Shown here: piece by piece, positions 9,837 through 18,986 of the stretch
How the letters are laid out: every line of letters begins with the position of its first letter
Position numbering within the stretch: position 1 is the first letter of the stretch
Assembly (NCBI GenBank): GCA_014268975.2
Contig: CP077096.1
Coordinates: forward strand, 4,687,501 to 4,751,500
Length of the DNA: 64,000 bases
Direction of reading: 5' to 3'
Source: Pseudomonas wayambapalatensis
GTDB taxonomy: Bacteria; Pseudomonadota; Gammaproteobacteria; Pseudomonadales; Pseudomonadaceae
Position numbers and translations under genes: made by a program
Notes under the pieces: model-generated
Database searches by the model: none
What the model was told of the DNA's origin: nothing
What the model saw: only the letters and a program-made list of their open reading frames with translations

Positions 9837-10139
9837 TCAGCCCGCCAGTACTTCATCGAGGTCGTAGACCTCGGCGATTTCACGCATGTCTGCAGGCATG
9901 CCGCGCACTTCCCAGGCCTTGCCAGCGGCCTGGGCATCACGCATGAACGCCAGCAGCAACGACAGCCCCACGCTGCTGGACTTGCTCACGGCCGAGCAGT
10001 CGAGCACCAGCCGCTGCTCGCGGCTGGCGGCGATCAGCGCCTTGCCCTGCTTGCGCAGTGCCGGCCCGCTGCGGTAGTCCAGCACACCGGCCAGGCGCAG
10101 GACACCCGGCTCGGCCATAGTCATGTCGGCTTCACTCAT
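9837..10139 (-). CDS. mlaB: STAS-domain protein MlaB
   Basis: A 100-residue STAS protein, the cytoplasmic accessory subunit of the MlaFEDB inner-membrane complex that moves phospholipids between outer and inner membranes. The central LVLDCSAVSKSSSVGLSLLLAFM is the usual STAS strand-loop-helix with the conserved Asp and Ser. Its ATG overlaps the mlaC stop by four bases (ATGA), so it is translationally coupled as the last gene of mlaFEDCB. MlaB binds MlaF and is needed for ATPase assembly by work on E. coli. Confidence 0.88.
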   Translation of the reverse strand: MSEADMTMAEPGVLRLAGVLDYRSGPALRKQGKALIAASREQRLVLDCSAVSKSSSVGLSLLLAFMRDAQAAGKAWEVRGMPADMREIAEVYDLDEVLAG

Positions 10140-10789
10140 TTGACAGTCTTCTCGGGAGAGCTGTCGGCAGCTTCCTTGGCCTTTGCCACTTCGCCAGCCC
10201 AGCCGTCGATGGTCTTGTCGAGGTTGTTGCCGTTACGGTTCATCGCGTCGGCGAACTGATCGCGGAACAGCTTGCCGATGTTGATGCCGTTGACGATGAC
10301 ATTGCGCACCTTCCATTCGCCCCCGATGTTTTCCAGGGTGTACTGGACCGGATACACGGCACCATTATTGCCGGACACCTTCATGCCAACCGAGGCACGC
10401 TGGCCATCATCCGGCTTGGCGGGATCGACGGTAATGCCCTGGTTGTCGTATTCCAGCAATGCATTGCCGTAGAACTGGAACAGGCTGCGGCGGAAATTCT
10501 CCTGGAAGCGCTGCATCTGCTCGGGCGTGGCCTTGCGCGAGTACTTGACGGTCATGATGCTTCTGGAAATGCCGTCAGCGTCTACTACCGGGCCAAGGAT
10601 GCGGTTGAGCGCATCATAGAAGGCTGCGGGGTTGGACTTGTACTGTTCCTTGTTCGCCTTGAGGTCGGACAGCAGCTCAGTGGTGGTGCCCTGAACCACG
10701 TCGCGCGGGGACTGGCCCGGCGCCGCCAGGGCCATCAGGGGGAAGGCCGCCAGCAGGACCAGCAGGCCACGTCGCAGGATCGAAATCAT
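10136..10789 (-). CDS. mlaC: Periplasmic phospholipid shuttle MlaC
   Basis: A 217-residue periplasmic lipid carrier of the Mla system. The N-terminus (MISILRRGLLVLLAAFPLMALA) is a signal peptide. The mature part carries the family pattern ILGPVVDADGISRSIM, FRRSLFQFYGNALLEYDNQ, and VRNVIVNGINIGKLFRDQF near the C-terminus. MlaC ferries lipid between MlaA at the outer membrane (not in this window) and the MlaD ring. The C-terminal tail (AKEAADSSPEKTVK) is a charged extension. It starts nine bases after the mlaD stop. Confidence 0.93.
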   Translation of the reverse strand: MISILRRGLLVLLAAFPLMALAAPGQSPRDVVQGTTTELLSDLKANKEQYKSNPAAFYDALNRILGPVVDADGISRSIMTVKYSRKATPEQMQRFQENFRRSLFQFYGNALLEYDNQGITVDPAKPDDGQRASVGMKVSGNNGAVYPVQYTLENIGGEWKVRNVIVNGINIGKLFRDQFADAMNRNGNNLDKTIDGWAGEVAKAKEAADSSPEKTVK

Positions 10790-10798
10790 GGAAACTCC

Positions 10799-11284
10799 TC
10801 AATTAGCTGGTTGGGCTTCTTTCGGTTCCTTGCCAACGGAGTTGAGCAGGAACTTGCCAATCAGATCTTCCAGCACCAGCGCCGACTGGGTGTCGTGGAT
10901 GGTGCTGCCATCCTTGAGCACCTGCTCTTCACCGCCCACGCTGATGCCGATGTACTTCTCGCCGAGCAACCCGGCGGTCAGGATCGAGGCAGTGGAATCG
11001 GTCGGCAGGTTGTCGACCGACTTGTCCAACTGCAAGGTGACCCGACCGGTGTAGGAGTCGCGATCCAGATCGATGGCCGTGACCTTGCCGATGGTCACAC
11101 CGGCCATGGTCACTTTAGCTCTGACAGTCAAACCGGCGATATTGTCGAAGTACGCATAAACTTTATAGGTATCGCTGCTCGGGCTGGCCGACAATCCACT
11201 GACACGCAGGGCCAGCAGCAGCAGCGCCAGGATCCCGGCCAGGAGGAACAGGCCGACACCGATTTCCAGGGTGCGGTTTTGCAT
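10799..11284 (-). CDS. mlaD: MCE-domain lipid transporter MlaD
   Basis: A 161-residue protein with one N-terminal transmembrane anchor (IGVGLFLLAGILALLLLALRV cannot be soluble; about residues 8-28) and a periplasmic MCE/MlaD domain (DTYKVYAYFDNIAGLTVRAKVTMAG, then GLLGEKYIGISVGG). MlaD forms a hexameric ring on MlaE that contacts MlaC. Its ATG shares one base with the mlaE stop (TGATG), indicating tight coupling. The length is close to that of the E. coli protein. Confidence 0.93.
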   Translation of the reverse strand: MQNRTLEIGVGLFLLAGILALLLLALRVSGLSASPSSDTYKVYAYFDNIAGLTVRAKVTMAGVTIGKVTAIDLDRDSYTGRVTLQLDKSVDNLPTDSTASILTAGLLGEKYIGISVGGEEQVLKDGSTIHDTQSALVLEDLIGKFLLNSVGKEPKEAQPAN

Positions 11285-12081
11285 CAGAAATCTCCAAACA
11301 TCAAGGCGGTCAGAATAAAGTCCAGACCCAGGACTGCCAACGAGGCATAGACCACGGTCTTGGTGGTGGCACGGCTGATCCCCTCTGAAGTGGGTTCGCA
11401 GTCATACCCCTGGAATACGGCGATCCAGGTGACGACGAAGGCAAACACCAGGCTCTTGATCAGCCCGTTGATCACGTCATCGCTGAAAGAAACGCTGTTC
11501 TGCATGTTGGCCCAGAAAGAGCCTTCGTAGACCCCCAGCCAGTCCACGGCCACCCAGGATCCACCCCAGATGCCGACCACGCTGAAGATCAGCGCCAGCA
11601 GCGGCAGCGAGATGAAGCCGGCCCACAGGCGTGGGGCAACGATGTACTTGAGCGGGTCGACACCGATCATCTCCAGGCTGGAGAGCTGCTCGGTGGACTT
11701 CATGTTGCCGATCTCGGCGGTCAGTGCCGAACCCGCACGCCCGGCGAACAGCAGCGCCGTGACGACAGGGCCCAGCTCGCGAAGCAGCGTCAGCGCGACC
11801 ATCTGCCCGACAGCCTGCTCGGAACCGTACTTGGTGAGGATGCTATAGCCTTGCAGGGCCAGCACCATGCCGATGAACACGCCGGACACCACGATGATCG
11901 CCAGCGACAGCACGCCCACCGAATAGAGCTGCTTGGTCAGCAGCTGGAAGCCGCCACCGATGCCGCCACGCCCGGCCAGGGCATGAAAAAGGAACAGGCA
12001 CGAGCGCCCGAGCACGGCCAGCACGTCGATGGCGGCACGCCCGAACAGGCGAATGCGTTCGAGTAAGGATTTTCTGCGCAT
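11284..12081 (-). CDS. mlaE: Mla ABC permease MlaE
   Basis: A 265-residue integral membrane permease of the MlaE family. Five or more hydrophobic segments flank the signature stretch ELGPVVTALLFAGRAGSALTAEIG and MKSTEQLSSLEMIGVDPLKYIVAPR, which includes the EQ-x-x-x-L coupling helix that meets the ATPase. The ATG at 12081 shares one base with the mlaF stop; a TTG one codon earlier is possible but less likely. Two copies should assemble with MlaF, MlaD and MlaB in the inner membrane. Confidence 0.93.
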   Translation of the reverse strand: MRRKSLLERIRLFGRAAIDVLAVLGRSCLFLFHALAGRGGIGGGFQLLTKQLYSVGVLSLAIIVVSGVFIGMVLALQGYSILTKYGSEQAVGQMVALTLLRELGPVVTALLFAGRAGSALTAEIGNMKSTEQLSSLEMIGVDPLKYIVAPRLWAGFISLPLLALIFSVVGIWGGSWVAVDWLGVYEGSFWANMQNSVSFSDDVINGLIKSLVFAFVVTWIAVFQGYDCEPTSEGISRATTKTVVYASLAVLGLDFILTALMFGDF

Positions 12082-12890
12082 CAACGCGCTCCCAGCAGAT
12101 CGGCGCGGTAGTCTGGCGCAGGAAAATGAAATGGCACCGGACCATCCGGGTCGCCCTTCATGAACTGGCGGATGCGCGGATTGTCCGACCCCATCAGTTC
12201 GTCAGGCGTGCCCTGCCCCAATACCTGCCCATCACCCACCACATAGAGGTAGTCGGCGATACTCGCGGTTTCGGCGAGGTCGTGGGAGACAACGATGCTG
12301 GTGATGCCCAGGGCATCGTTGAGCAGACGGATCAGGCGCACCAGAACGCCCATCGCGATCGGGTCCTGGCCGACGAAAGGCTCGTCGTACATGAGGATCT
12401 GCGGATCCAGCGCGATCGCCCGGGCCAGCGCCACACGGCGCTTCATGCCGCCTGACAGCTCGTCCGGCATCAGGTCGATGGCACCGCGCAGGCCCACGGC
12501 CTGCAGCTTCATCAGGACGATGTCGCGAATCATCTCGTCGGACAACTGGGTGTGCACCCGCAGCGGGAAGGCCACGTTCTCGAAGACATCCAGGTCGGTG
12601 AACAGCGCACCGCTCTGGAACAGCACCCCCATCTGCTTGCGCGCATCGAAGAGGTCGCTGCGCGACAGGGCCGGCAGGTTCTGCCCGCCTACCCAGACTT
12701 CGCCGCTGGAGGGACGCAGCTGCGCGCCCATCAGGCGCAGCAGGGTTGTCTTGCCGCACCCGGAAGGTCCCATGATGCCGGTGACCTTGCCGCGGGGGAT
12801 ACGGATGTCGACATTGCTGAAAATGCTACGCGAACCGCGTTTGAAGGTGACCCCCTTCAACTCGACCGCGTAGGCGCTATCCGAACTCAT
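12081..12890 (-). CDS. mlaF: Mla ABC ATPase MlaF
   Basis: The 269-residue ATPase is the first gene of mlaFEDCB. Walker A is GPSGCGKTT (41-49), the ABC signature is LSGGMKRRVALARAI, Walker B is ILMYDEPFVGQD, and the switch His lies in VVSHDLAET. A C-terminal extension after residue 245 (PVPFHFPAPDYRADLLGAR) matches the MlaF tail that clamps the partner protomer. It is divergent from kdsD across a 245-base gap that must hold both promoters. Confidence 0.94.
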   Translation of the reverse strand: MSSDSAYAVELKGVTFKRGSRSIFSNVDIRIPRGKVTGIMGPSGCGKTTLLRLMGAQLRPSSGEVWVGGQNLPALSRSDLFDARKQMGVLFQSGALFTDLDVFENVAFPLRVHTQLSDEMIRDIVLMKLQAVGLRGAIDLMPDELSGGMKRRVALARAIALDPQILMYDEPFVGQDPIAMGVLVRLIRLLNDALGITSIVVSHDLAETASIADYLYVVGDGQVLGQGTPDELMGSDNPRIRQFMKGDPDGPVPFHFPAPDYRADLLGAR

Positions 12891-13073
12891 CTAGACTCCT
12901 TGCAATGCAGCCTCGTCTACATGGACGCCTGCCTTCATCGTGAAGGCACACGCATCCCTGGCGGGCCGAATAGCGGCGAACTATAGCACCGCGCAAAGTT
13001 GTCCCCAAGGCCATTTCCCCGAGTCGTTCAGGCACCGTACAGCTATTTTGCAACTTCCTACGACAACTCGAAG

Positions 13074-13102
13074 GTGAGCGTTTCACACATTGCCGCTATA
13101 AT
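13074..13102 (+). promoter_or_regulatory. Candidate sigma-70 promoter for kdsD-lptB
   Basis: A perfect TATAAT at 13097-13102 lies 33 bases before the kdsD ATG. The best -35 at 17-bp spacing is the weak GTGAGC (13074-13079). The -10 is convincing; the -35 is not. Confidence 0.45.
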
Positions 13103-13135
13103 CGGCGCCTTTTCATCAGGCATTGCTTTTTCGAC

Positions 13136-14110
13136 ATGAGCCAATCCAGCGAGCTGATCCAATCCGCCCAGCGCACCCTGCGCCTGGAACTCGAGGCCGT
13201 AGAAGGCCTGCGGGCCCGTATCGACGACAATTTCGTCAAGGCCTGCGAGCTGATCCTGGCCAGCAAGGGTCGGGTCGTCGTCGTGGGCATGGGCAAGTCC
13301 GGCCATATCGGCAACAAGATCGCCGCCACCCTCGCCAGTACTGGCACCCCGTCGTTCTTCGTGCACCCGGCAGAGGCCAGCCACGGCGACATGGGCATGA
13401 TCACCCGCGACGACGTCATCCTCGCCCTGTCCAACTCCGGCAGCACCGCCGAGATCGTCACGCTGCTGCCGCTGATCAAGCGCCTGGGCATCCAGATGAT
13501 CAGCCTGACCGGCAAGCCGGACTCACCGCTGGCACAGGCCGCCGAAGTCAACCTCGACGCCAGTGTCGCCCAGGAAGCCTGCCCGCTGAACCTGGCGCCC
13601 ACCTCGTCCACCACCGCTGCATTGGTCCTGGGTGATGCCCTGGCCATCGCCCTGCTCGAGGCACGCGGCTTCACCGCCGAGGATTTCGCGTTCTCCCATC
13701 CGGGTGGCGCCCTGGGCCGTCGCCTGCTGTTGAAAGTCGAGAACGTCATGCACGCGGGTGACGAACTGCCCCAGGTACAGCGCGGCACGCTGCTCAAGGA
13801 CGCCTTGCTGGAGATGTCGCGCAAGGGCCTGGGCATGACCGTGGTCATGGAGCACGACGGCCGCCTGGCCGGCGTCTTCACCGACGGCGACCTGCGCCGC
13901 AGCCTGGATCGCAACATCGACGTGCACAGGACGCTCATCGACGAAGTCATGACTGTTCACGGCAAGACCGCCCGCGCCGAAATGCTCGCGGCCGAAGCCC
14001 TGAAGATCATGGAAGATCACAAGATCAGCGCACTGGTGGTGGTCGATAACCAGGATCGCCCGACCGGCGCCCTGAACATGCACGACCTGTTGCGCGCCGG
14101 AGTGATGTAA
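13136..14110 (+). CDS. kdsD: Arabinose-5-phosphate isomerase
   Basis: A 324-residue isomerase that converts ribulose-5-phosphate to arabinose-5-phosphate for Kdo, the inner-core sugar of LPS. An N-terminal SIS domain (VVVVGMGKSGHIGNKIAATLAS cannot be mistaken, about residues 42-63; HPAEASHGDMGM; LSNSGSTAEIV) is followed by two CBS domains (about 205-265 and 270-324, with VVMEHDGRLAGVFTDGDLRR). The Shine-Dalgarno before the ATG is weak. It abuts kdsC with no spacer and heads the kdsD-kdsC-lptC-lptA-lptB operon. Confidence 0.95.
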   Translation: MSQSSELIQSAQRTLRLELEAVEGLRARIDDNFVKACELILASKGRVVVVGMGKSGHIGNKIAATLASTGTPSFFVHPAEASHGDMGMITRDDVILALSNSGSTAEIVTLLPLIKRLGIQMISLTGKPDSPLAQAAEVNLDASVAQEACPLNLAPTSSTTAALVLGDALAIALLEARGFTAEDFAFSHPGGALGRRLLLKVENVMHAGDELPQVQRGTLLKDALLEMSRKGLGMTVVMEHDGRLAGVFTDGDLRRSLDRNIDVHRTLIDEVMTVHGKTARAEMLAAEALKIMEDHKISALVVVDNQDRPTGALNMHDLLRAGVM

Positions 14111-14635
14111 ATGCCCCAGGACCTGATGCAACGCGCCAAGGCCATCAAGCTGGCCGTCTTCGACGTGGACGGCGTGCTGACCGACGGCCGCCTGTACTTC
14201 CTCGAGGACGGCAGCGAATTCAAGACCTTCAACACCCTCGATGGCCACGGCATCAAGATGCTCATGGCCTCGGGCGTGACCACCGCGATCATCAGTGGGC
14301 GCAAGACCCCCGTGGTCGAGCGTCGGGCAAAGAACCTGGGCATTCCACACCTGTTCCAGGGTCGTGAGGACAAGCTGGTGGTGCTCGACGGCCTGCTCGC
14401 CGAACTGGGCCTGAGCTACGAGCAGGTCGCCTACCTGGGCGACGACCTCCCCGATCTCCCGGTAATCCGCCGGGTGGGCCTGGGGATGGCCGTGGCCAAC
14501 GCGGCGCCCTTCGTCCGCGAGCACGCCCACAGCGTCACCCAGGCGCGCGGCGGCGAAGGCGCAGCCCGCGAGTTCTGTGAACTGATCATGCAGGCCCAGG
14601 GCACCCTGGACGCTGCCAACGCCCATTACCTGTAG
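14111..14635 (+). CDS. kdsC: Kdo-8-phosphate phosphatase
   Basis: A 174-residue HAD-superfamily phosphatase that removes phosphate from Kdo-8-phosphate. The nucleophile motif is FDVDGVLTDG, with Asp18 and Asp20. Motif II is seen in TAIISGRKTP, and the late acidic motif in YLGDDLPDLPVI. It lacks a large cap domain, as expected for tetrameric KdsC. The ATG follows the kdsD stop directly, so expression should be coupled. The two enzymes bracket the Kdo-8-phosphate synthase step, whose gene is not in the window. Confidence 0.95.
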   Translation: MPQDLMQRAKAIKLAVFDVDGVLTDGRLYFLEDGSEFKTFNTLDGHGIKMLMASGVTTAIISGRKTPVVERRAKNLGIPHLFQGREDKLVVLDGLLAELGLSYEQVAYLGDDLPDLPVIRRVGLGMAVANAAPFVREHAHSVTQARGGEGAAREFCELIMQAQGTLDAANAHYL

Positions 14636-14643
14636 GCCACGCC

Positions 14644-15216
14644 ATGCTCAGCAAGAAACTTCGAAACGCCGTGCTGCTGGCAGCCATCGCTGCGCTGCTG
14701 GTTGCGATCGGCTACTGGAACATCAGCCCTGAGAGCTTCCTCGACAAGCCCACGGCACAGGTCGACGAAAGCGCCATCGACTACTATGCGATCAACGCCC
14801 ACAGCGTACAGTTCCTGCCCGACGGCAGGCTGCAATACGAAATGACCGCGGACAAGGTCGAACACTTGAAAGCCAGCGAAGTCACCCTGGTGACCACGCC
14901 AGACATGCACATCTACCGTGGGACAGCATTCCCATGGCACGTGCAGAGCGTGCGCGCCGAGGTCAATCCGGACGGCACCGAGGTCGAACTGATCGACAAC
15001 GTGCGGATCGCCCGCACCGACGAAAAACAACGCGACACCCTGATCACCAGTAGCCGGATGACCGTGTTCCCGCAGAAGCAATATGCGCAGACCGATCAAG
15101 CCGTTAGAATCGACGGCGCCGGTGGCACGACTACGGGCGTAGGAATGAAAGCATATTTGGAAGACGGCAGGATGGACCTGCTGTCCAACGTAAGAGGACA
15201 GTATGAGGCTCGTTAA
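14644..15216 (+). CDS. lptC: LPS export protein LptC
   Basis: A 190-residue bitopic protein with a short cytoplasmic start (MLSKKLRNA), one transmembrane helix at about 9-24, and a periplasmic beta-jellyroll. It passes LPS from the LptBFG extractor to LptA. The segment SAIDYYAINAHSVQFLPDGRLQYEMTA is cut here to YYAINAHSVQFLPDG as the recognisable part, and DGTEVELIDNVRIAR belongs to the strand-rich core. The last 14 bases overlap the start of lptA. Confidence 0.93.
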   Translation: MLSKKLRNAVLLAAIAALLVAIGYWNISPESFLDKPTAQVDESAIDYYAINAHSVQFLPDGRLQYEMTADKVEHLKASEVTLVTTPDMHIYRGTAFPWHVQSVRAEVNPDGTEVELIDNVRIARTDEKQRDTLITSSRMTVFPQKQYAQTDQAVRIDGAGGTTTGVGMKAYLEDGRMDLLSNVRGQYEAR

Positions 15217-15727
15217 AACCCTCCCCCTTTTGCTCAGCCTGAGCGCAGCACTGGGAAGCGCGAGCGCCTTCGCCCTGCCGAACGACCGTGACCAGCCGAT
15301 CCGCATCCAGGCGGACAACGCGCACCTGGACGACAAACAGGGCGTTGCCACCTACACGGGCGATGTGATCATCACTCAGGGCTCGATGATGATCAAAGGC
15401 AATACCGTGACCATGACTCGCGCCGCCTCGGGCGACATCGACGTCGTGACCTCGGTGGGCAACCTGGCCTACTTCGAGCAGCAGCAGAGCGCCGCCAAGC
15501 CCGACAAGATGAAGGGCTGGGCCGTCACCATCCAGTACCAGGCGCAAAAGGATATCGTCATCCTCACTGACCGCGCCAAGGTCGAGAACGAAGGCAACAC
15601 CACCGAAGGCGAGAAAATCGTCTACAACACCAAGACTCAGGTGGCGACCGCCGGTCGTGGTGGCAACGTGACCGCACCTCGTCAGCGTATCGACATGGTG
15701 ATCCAACCGAAGAAAAAGGCCGAGTAA
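15203..15727 (+). CDS. lptA: Periplasmic LPS bridge protein LptA (LptH)
   Basis: A 174-residue OstA-domain protein with a cleavable signal peptide (MRLVKTLPLLLSLSAALGSA, cut near ASAFA). The mature part begins with IQADNAHLDDKQGVATYTG and continues as repeated strands (GSMMIKGNTVTMTR) that form the LPS-filled bridge across the periplasm. In Pseudomonas the protein is often called LptH. The ATG lies inside the end of lptC, preceded by AAGAGGA. Its stop is followed at once by lptB. Confidence 0.93.
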   Translation: MRLVKTLPLLLSLSAALGSASAFALPNDRDQPIRIQADNAHLDDKQGVATYTGDVIITQGSMMIKGNTVTMTRAASGDIDVVTSVGNLAYFEQQQSAAKPDKMKGWAVTIQYQAQKDIVILTDRAKVENEGNTTEGEKIVYNTKTQVATAGRGGNVTAPRQRIDMVIQPKKKAE

Positions 15728-16453
<726 letters not shown>

Positions 16454-16505
16454 TCCCCGGGACCTGCCTGGAGCATTGGAAAAGCCTGGTGAAACGGGCT
16501 TAAGT

Positions 16506-16534
16506 GTTACAGTGCTCTAGGCAAACGCTACAAT
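16506..16534 (+). promoter_or_regulatory. Candidate sigma-70 promoter for rpoN
   Basis: GTTACA (16506-16511, four of six -35 bases) and TACAAT (16529-16534, five of six -10 bases) are spaced by 17 bp in the 173-base lptB-rpoN gap, ending 92 bases before the rpoN ATG. Confidence 0.5.
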
Positions 16535-16626
16535 TTCAGGCATATAACTTGCTTAAGATTTGGCGCTCCGGCGCCCTGTAGTGGATGGCGCATGCGCGCC
16601 GGCGAACAAGGTATTAAGCCCCAGCC

Positions 16627-18120
16627 ATGAAACCATCGCTCGTCCTAAAAATGGGCCAGCAACTGACGATGACCCCGCAGTTGCAACAGGCTATCCGTCT
16701 GCTTCAGCTCTCCACCCTGGACCTCCAACAGGAAATCCAGGAAGCGCTGGAGTCCAATCCGATGCTCGAACGTCAGGAAGACGGCGACGACTTCGACAAC
16801 AGCGATCCGATGGCGGAAAACGGCGAAAGCAAACCTGCCACCGAAGCCCAGGACAACAGCTTCCAGGAAACCACCGTCAGCACGGAAAACCTCGAAGAGG
16901 GCGAGTGGAACGAGCGCATCCCCAACGAATTGCCGGTCGACACGGCCTGGGAAGACATCTACCAGACCAGCGCCAGCAGCCTGCCCAGCAACGATGACGA
17001 CGAGTGGGACTTCACCACGCGCACCTCGGCCGGCGAAAGCTTGCAGAGCCATCTGCTGTGGCAGCTCAACCTGGCACCGATGTCCGACACCGACCGCCTG
17101 ATCGCTGTCACTCTCATCGACAGCATCAACGATCAGGGCTATCTGGAAGACAGCCTCGAGGAAATCTGCGCCGGATTCGACCCGGAGCTGGACATCGAGC
17201 TGGATGAAGTCGAAGCCGTGCTGCACCGCATCCAGCAGTTCGAGCCGGCCGGCGTCGGCGCCCGCAACCTGGGCGAATGCCTGCTGCTGCAACTGCGCCA
17301 ACTGCCGGCGAGCGTGCCGTGGATGGCCGAGGCCCAGCGCCTGGTCACCGACTACATCGACCTGCTCGGCAGCCGCGACTACAGCCAGCTCATGCGTCGC
17401 ATGAAGCTCAAGGAAGACGAGCTGCGCCAGGTCATCGAGCTGGTGCAAAGCCTCAATCCGCGCCCGGGCTCGCAGATCGAATCGAGCGAGCCGGAGTACG
17501 TGATTCCAGACGTCATCGTGCGCAAGGACAGCGACCGCTGGCTGGTCGAACTGAACCAGGAAGCGGTGCCGCGCCTGCGGGTCAATCCGCAGTATGCAGG
17601 CTTCGTCCGCCGTGCCGACACCAGCGCGGACAACACCTTCATGCGCAACCAGTTGCAGGAAGCGCGCTGGTTCATCAAGAGCCTGCAAAGCCGCAACGAG
17701 ACACTGATGAAAGTGGCGACCCAGATCGTCGAACACCAGCGTGGTTTCCTCGACCACGGCGATGAAGCCATGAAGCCCCTGGTGCTGCATGACATCGCCG
17801 AGGCGGTGGGCATGCACGAGTCGACCATTTCGCGGGTCACCACGCAGAAGTACATGCACACTCCCCGTGGCATCTACGAATTGAAATACTTTTTCTCGAG
17901 CCATGTGAGCACCGCCGAAGGCGGCGAATGCTCGTCTACGGCGATCCGCGCGATCATCAAGAAACTGGTGGCCGCGGAAAATCAGAAAAAGCCATTGAGT
18001 GACAGCAAGATCGCTGGTTTACTGGAGGCACAAGGCATCCAGGTAGCCCGCCGCACCGTCGCCAAGTACCGCGAATCGCTGGGGATTGCCCCATCGAGCG
18101 AGCGCAAGCGATTGATGTAG
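16627..18120 (+). CDS. rpoN: RNA polymerase sigma-54 factor
   Basis: The 497-residue sigma-54 directs RNA polymerase to -24/-12 promoters for nitrogen, motility and carbon-source genes. Region I is Gln/Leu-rich (GQQLTMTPQLQQAIRLLQLS), region II is acidic (about residues 45-125), and region III holds the core-binding domain and a helix-turn-helix (MHESTISRVTTQKYMHTPRG). The RpoN box ARRTVAKYRE is at 474-483, near the C-terminus. The downstream hpf, ptsN, rapZ and ptsO genes form the conserved rpoN cluster. Confidence 0.98.
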   Translation: MKPSLVLKMGQQLTMTPQLQQAIRLLQLSTLDLQQEIQEALESNPMLERQEDGDDFDNSDPMAENGESKPATEAQDNSFQETTVSTENLEEGEWNERIPNELPVDTAWEDIYQTSASSLPSNDDDEWDFTTRTSAGESLQSHLLWQLNLAPMSDTDRLIAVTLIDSINDQGYLEDSLEEICAGFDPELDIELDEVEAVLHRIQQFEPAGVGARNLGECLLLQLRQLPASVPWMAEAQRLVTDYIDLLGSRDYSQLMRRMKLKEDELRQVIELVQSLNPRPGSQIESSEPEYVIPDVIVRKDSDRWLVELNQEAVPRLRVNPQYAGFVRRADTSADNTFMRNQLQEARWFIKSLQSRNETLMKVATQIVEHQRGFLDHGDEAMKPLVLHDIAEAVGMHESTISRVTTQKYMHTPRGIYELKYFFSSHVSTAEGGECSSTAIRAIIKKLVAAENQKKPLSDSKIAGLLEAQGIQVARRTVAKYRESLGIAPSSERKRLM

Positions 18121-18198
18121 CCCCGGGATGTGCCACAGCGTTTCAGTGGCAGGTGCAATACCTGCCTCTTTATGCACGGGCAACAAAGGAGAAGCTGT

Positions 18199-18507
18199 AT
18201 GCAAGTCAACATCAGTGGCCAGCATGTAGAAGTCACCCAACCACTGCGCGAATACGTGCTCGAGAAGCTCGCCCGCGTGGAAGGGCATTTCGACAAGATC
18301 ACCAATGCAACGGTGATCATGAAGGTCGAGAAGCTGCAGCAGAAGGTTGAAGCAACACTCCAGATTCCCGGCGGCGAAGTGGTCGCCAACGCTGAACACC
18401 AAGACATGTATGCCGCGATCGACGCATTGGCTGACAAGCTCGACCGCCAACTGAAAAAACATAAGGAAAAACAGCAAAGCCTGCTGCAAGGTGCGGCTGC
18501 CCGCTGA
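18199..18507 (+). CDS. hpf: Ribosome hibernation promoting factor, short form
   Basis: A 102-residue HPF/YfiA-type protein, starting MQVNISGQHVEVTQPLREYV with a strong AAAGGAG ribosome site at 18185-18191. It binds the 30S decoding region in starved cells and promotes 100S dimers together with RMF in gammaproteobacteria. The short form lacks the C-terminal dimerisation domain of long HPF. The tail is rich in Lys and Gln. It lies 78 bases after rpoN in the usual cluster. Confidence 0.94.
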   Translation: MQVNISGQHVEVTQPLREYVLEKLARVEGHFDKITNATVIMKVEKLQQKVEATLQIPGGEVVANAEHQDMYAAIDALADKLDRQLKKHKEKQQSLLQGAAAR

Positions 18508-18519
18508 TCCCCCTCATCC

Positions 18520-18984
18520 ATGATCCGACTTGAAACCATCCTGACCCCCGGCCGTTCCCTCGTGAACGTGCCGGGCGGCAGCAAGAAGCGCGCCCTGGAA
18601 AAGGTCGCCACCCTGATTGCCGAGCAAGTACCTGAGCTTGCGATGCAAGACGTCTTCGAAAAGCTCATCGCTCGCGAAAAACTGGGCTCCACCGGCTTCG
18701 GTAATGGCATCGCCATTCCCCACTGCCGTCTGGAAGGTTGTACCGCCCCCGTCAGCGCCCTGCTGCACCTGGACGCACCCATCGACTACGACGCCATCGA
18801 CGGCGCCCCCGTGGACCTGCTGTTCGTGCTGCTGGTCCCGGAAGCGGCCACCGATGCCCACCTCGAACTGCTGCGCCAGATCGCCAGCATGCTCGATCGC
18901 AAGGAAGTCCGTGATCGCCTGCGTGCCGCCGACAGCAGCGAAGCCCTCTACCAGGTAGTCCTGGACGCACAGAACGAGCACTGA
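18520..18984 (+). CDS. ptsN: Nitrogen PTS enzyme IIA (EIIA-Ntr)
   Basis: A 154-residue PTS_EIIA type-2 domain. The phosphorylated His68 lies in GNGIAIPHCR. It is the terminal phosphoacceptor of the nitrogen phosphotransferase chain PtsP-PtsO-PtsN and regulates potassium transport, carbon storage and other targets by protein contact rather than sugar uptake. It follows hpf by 12 bases and precedes rapZ by two, indicating one transcript. ptsP is not in the window. Confidence 0.95.
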   Translation: MIRLETILTPGRSLVNVPGGSKKRALEKVATLIAEQVPELAMQDVFEKLIAREKLGSTGFGNGIAIPHCRLEGCTAPVSALLHLDAPIDYDAIDGAPVDLLFVLLVPEAATDAHLELLRQIASMLDRKEVRDRLRAADSSEALYQVVLDAQNEH

Positions 18985-18986
18985 AC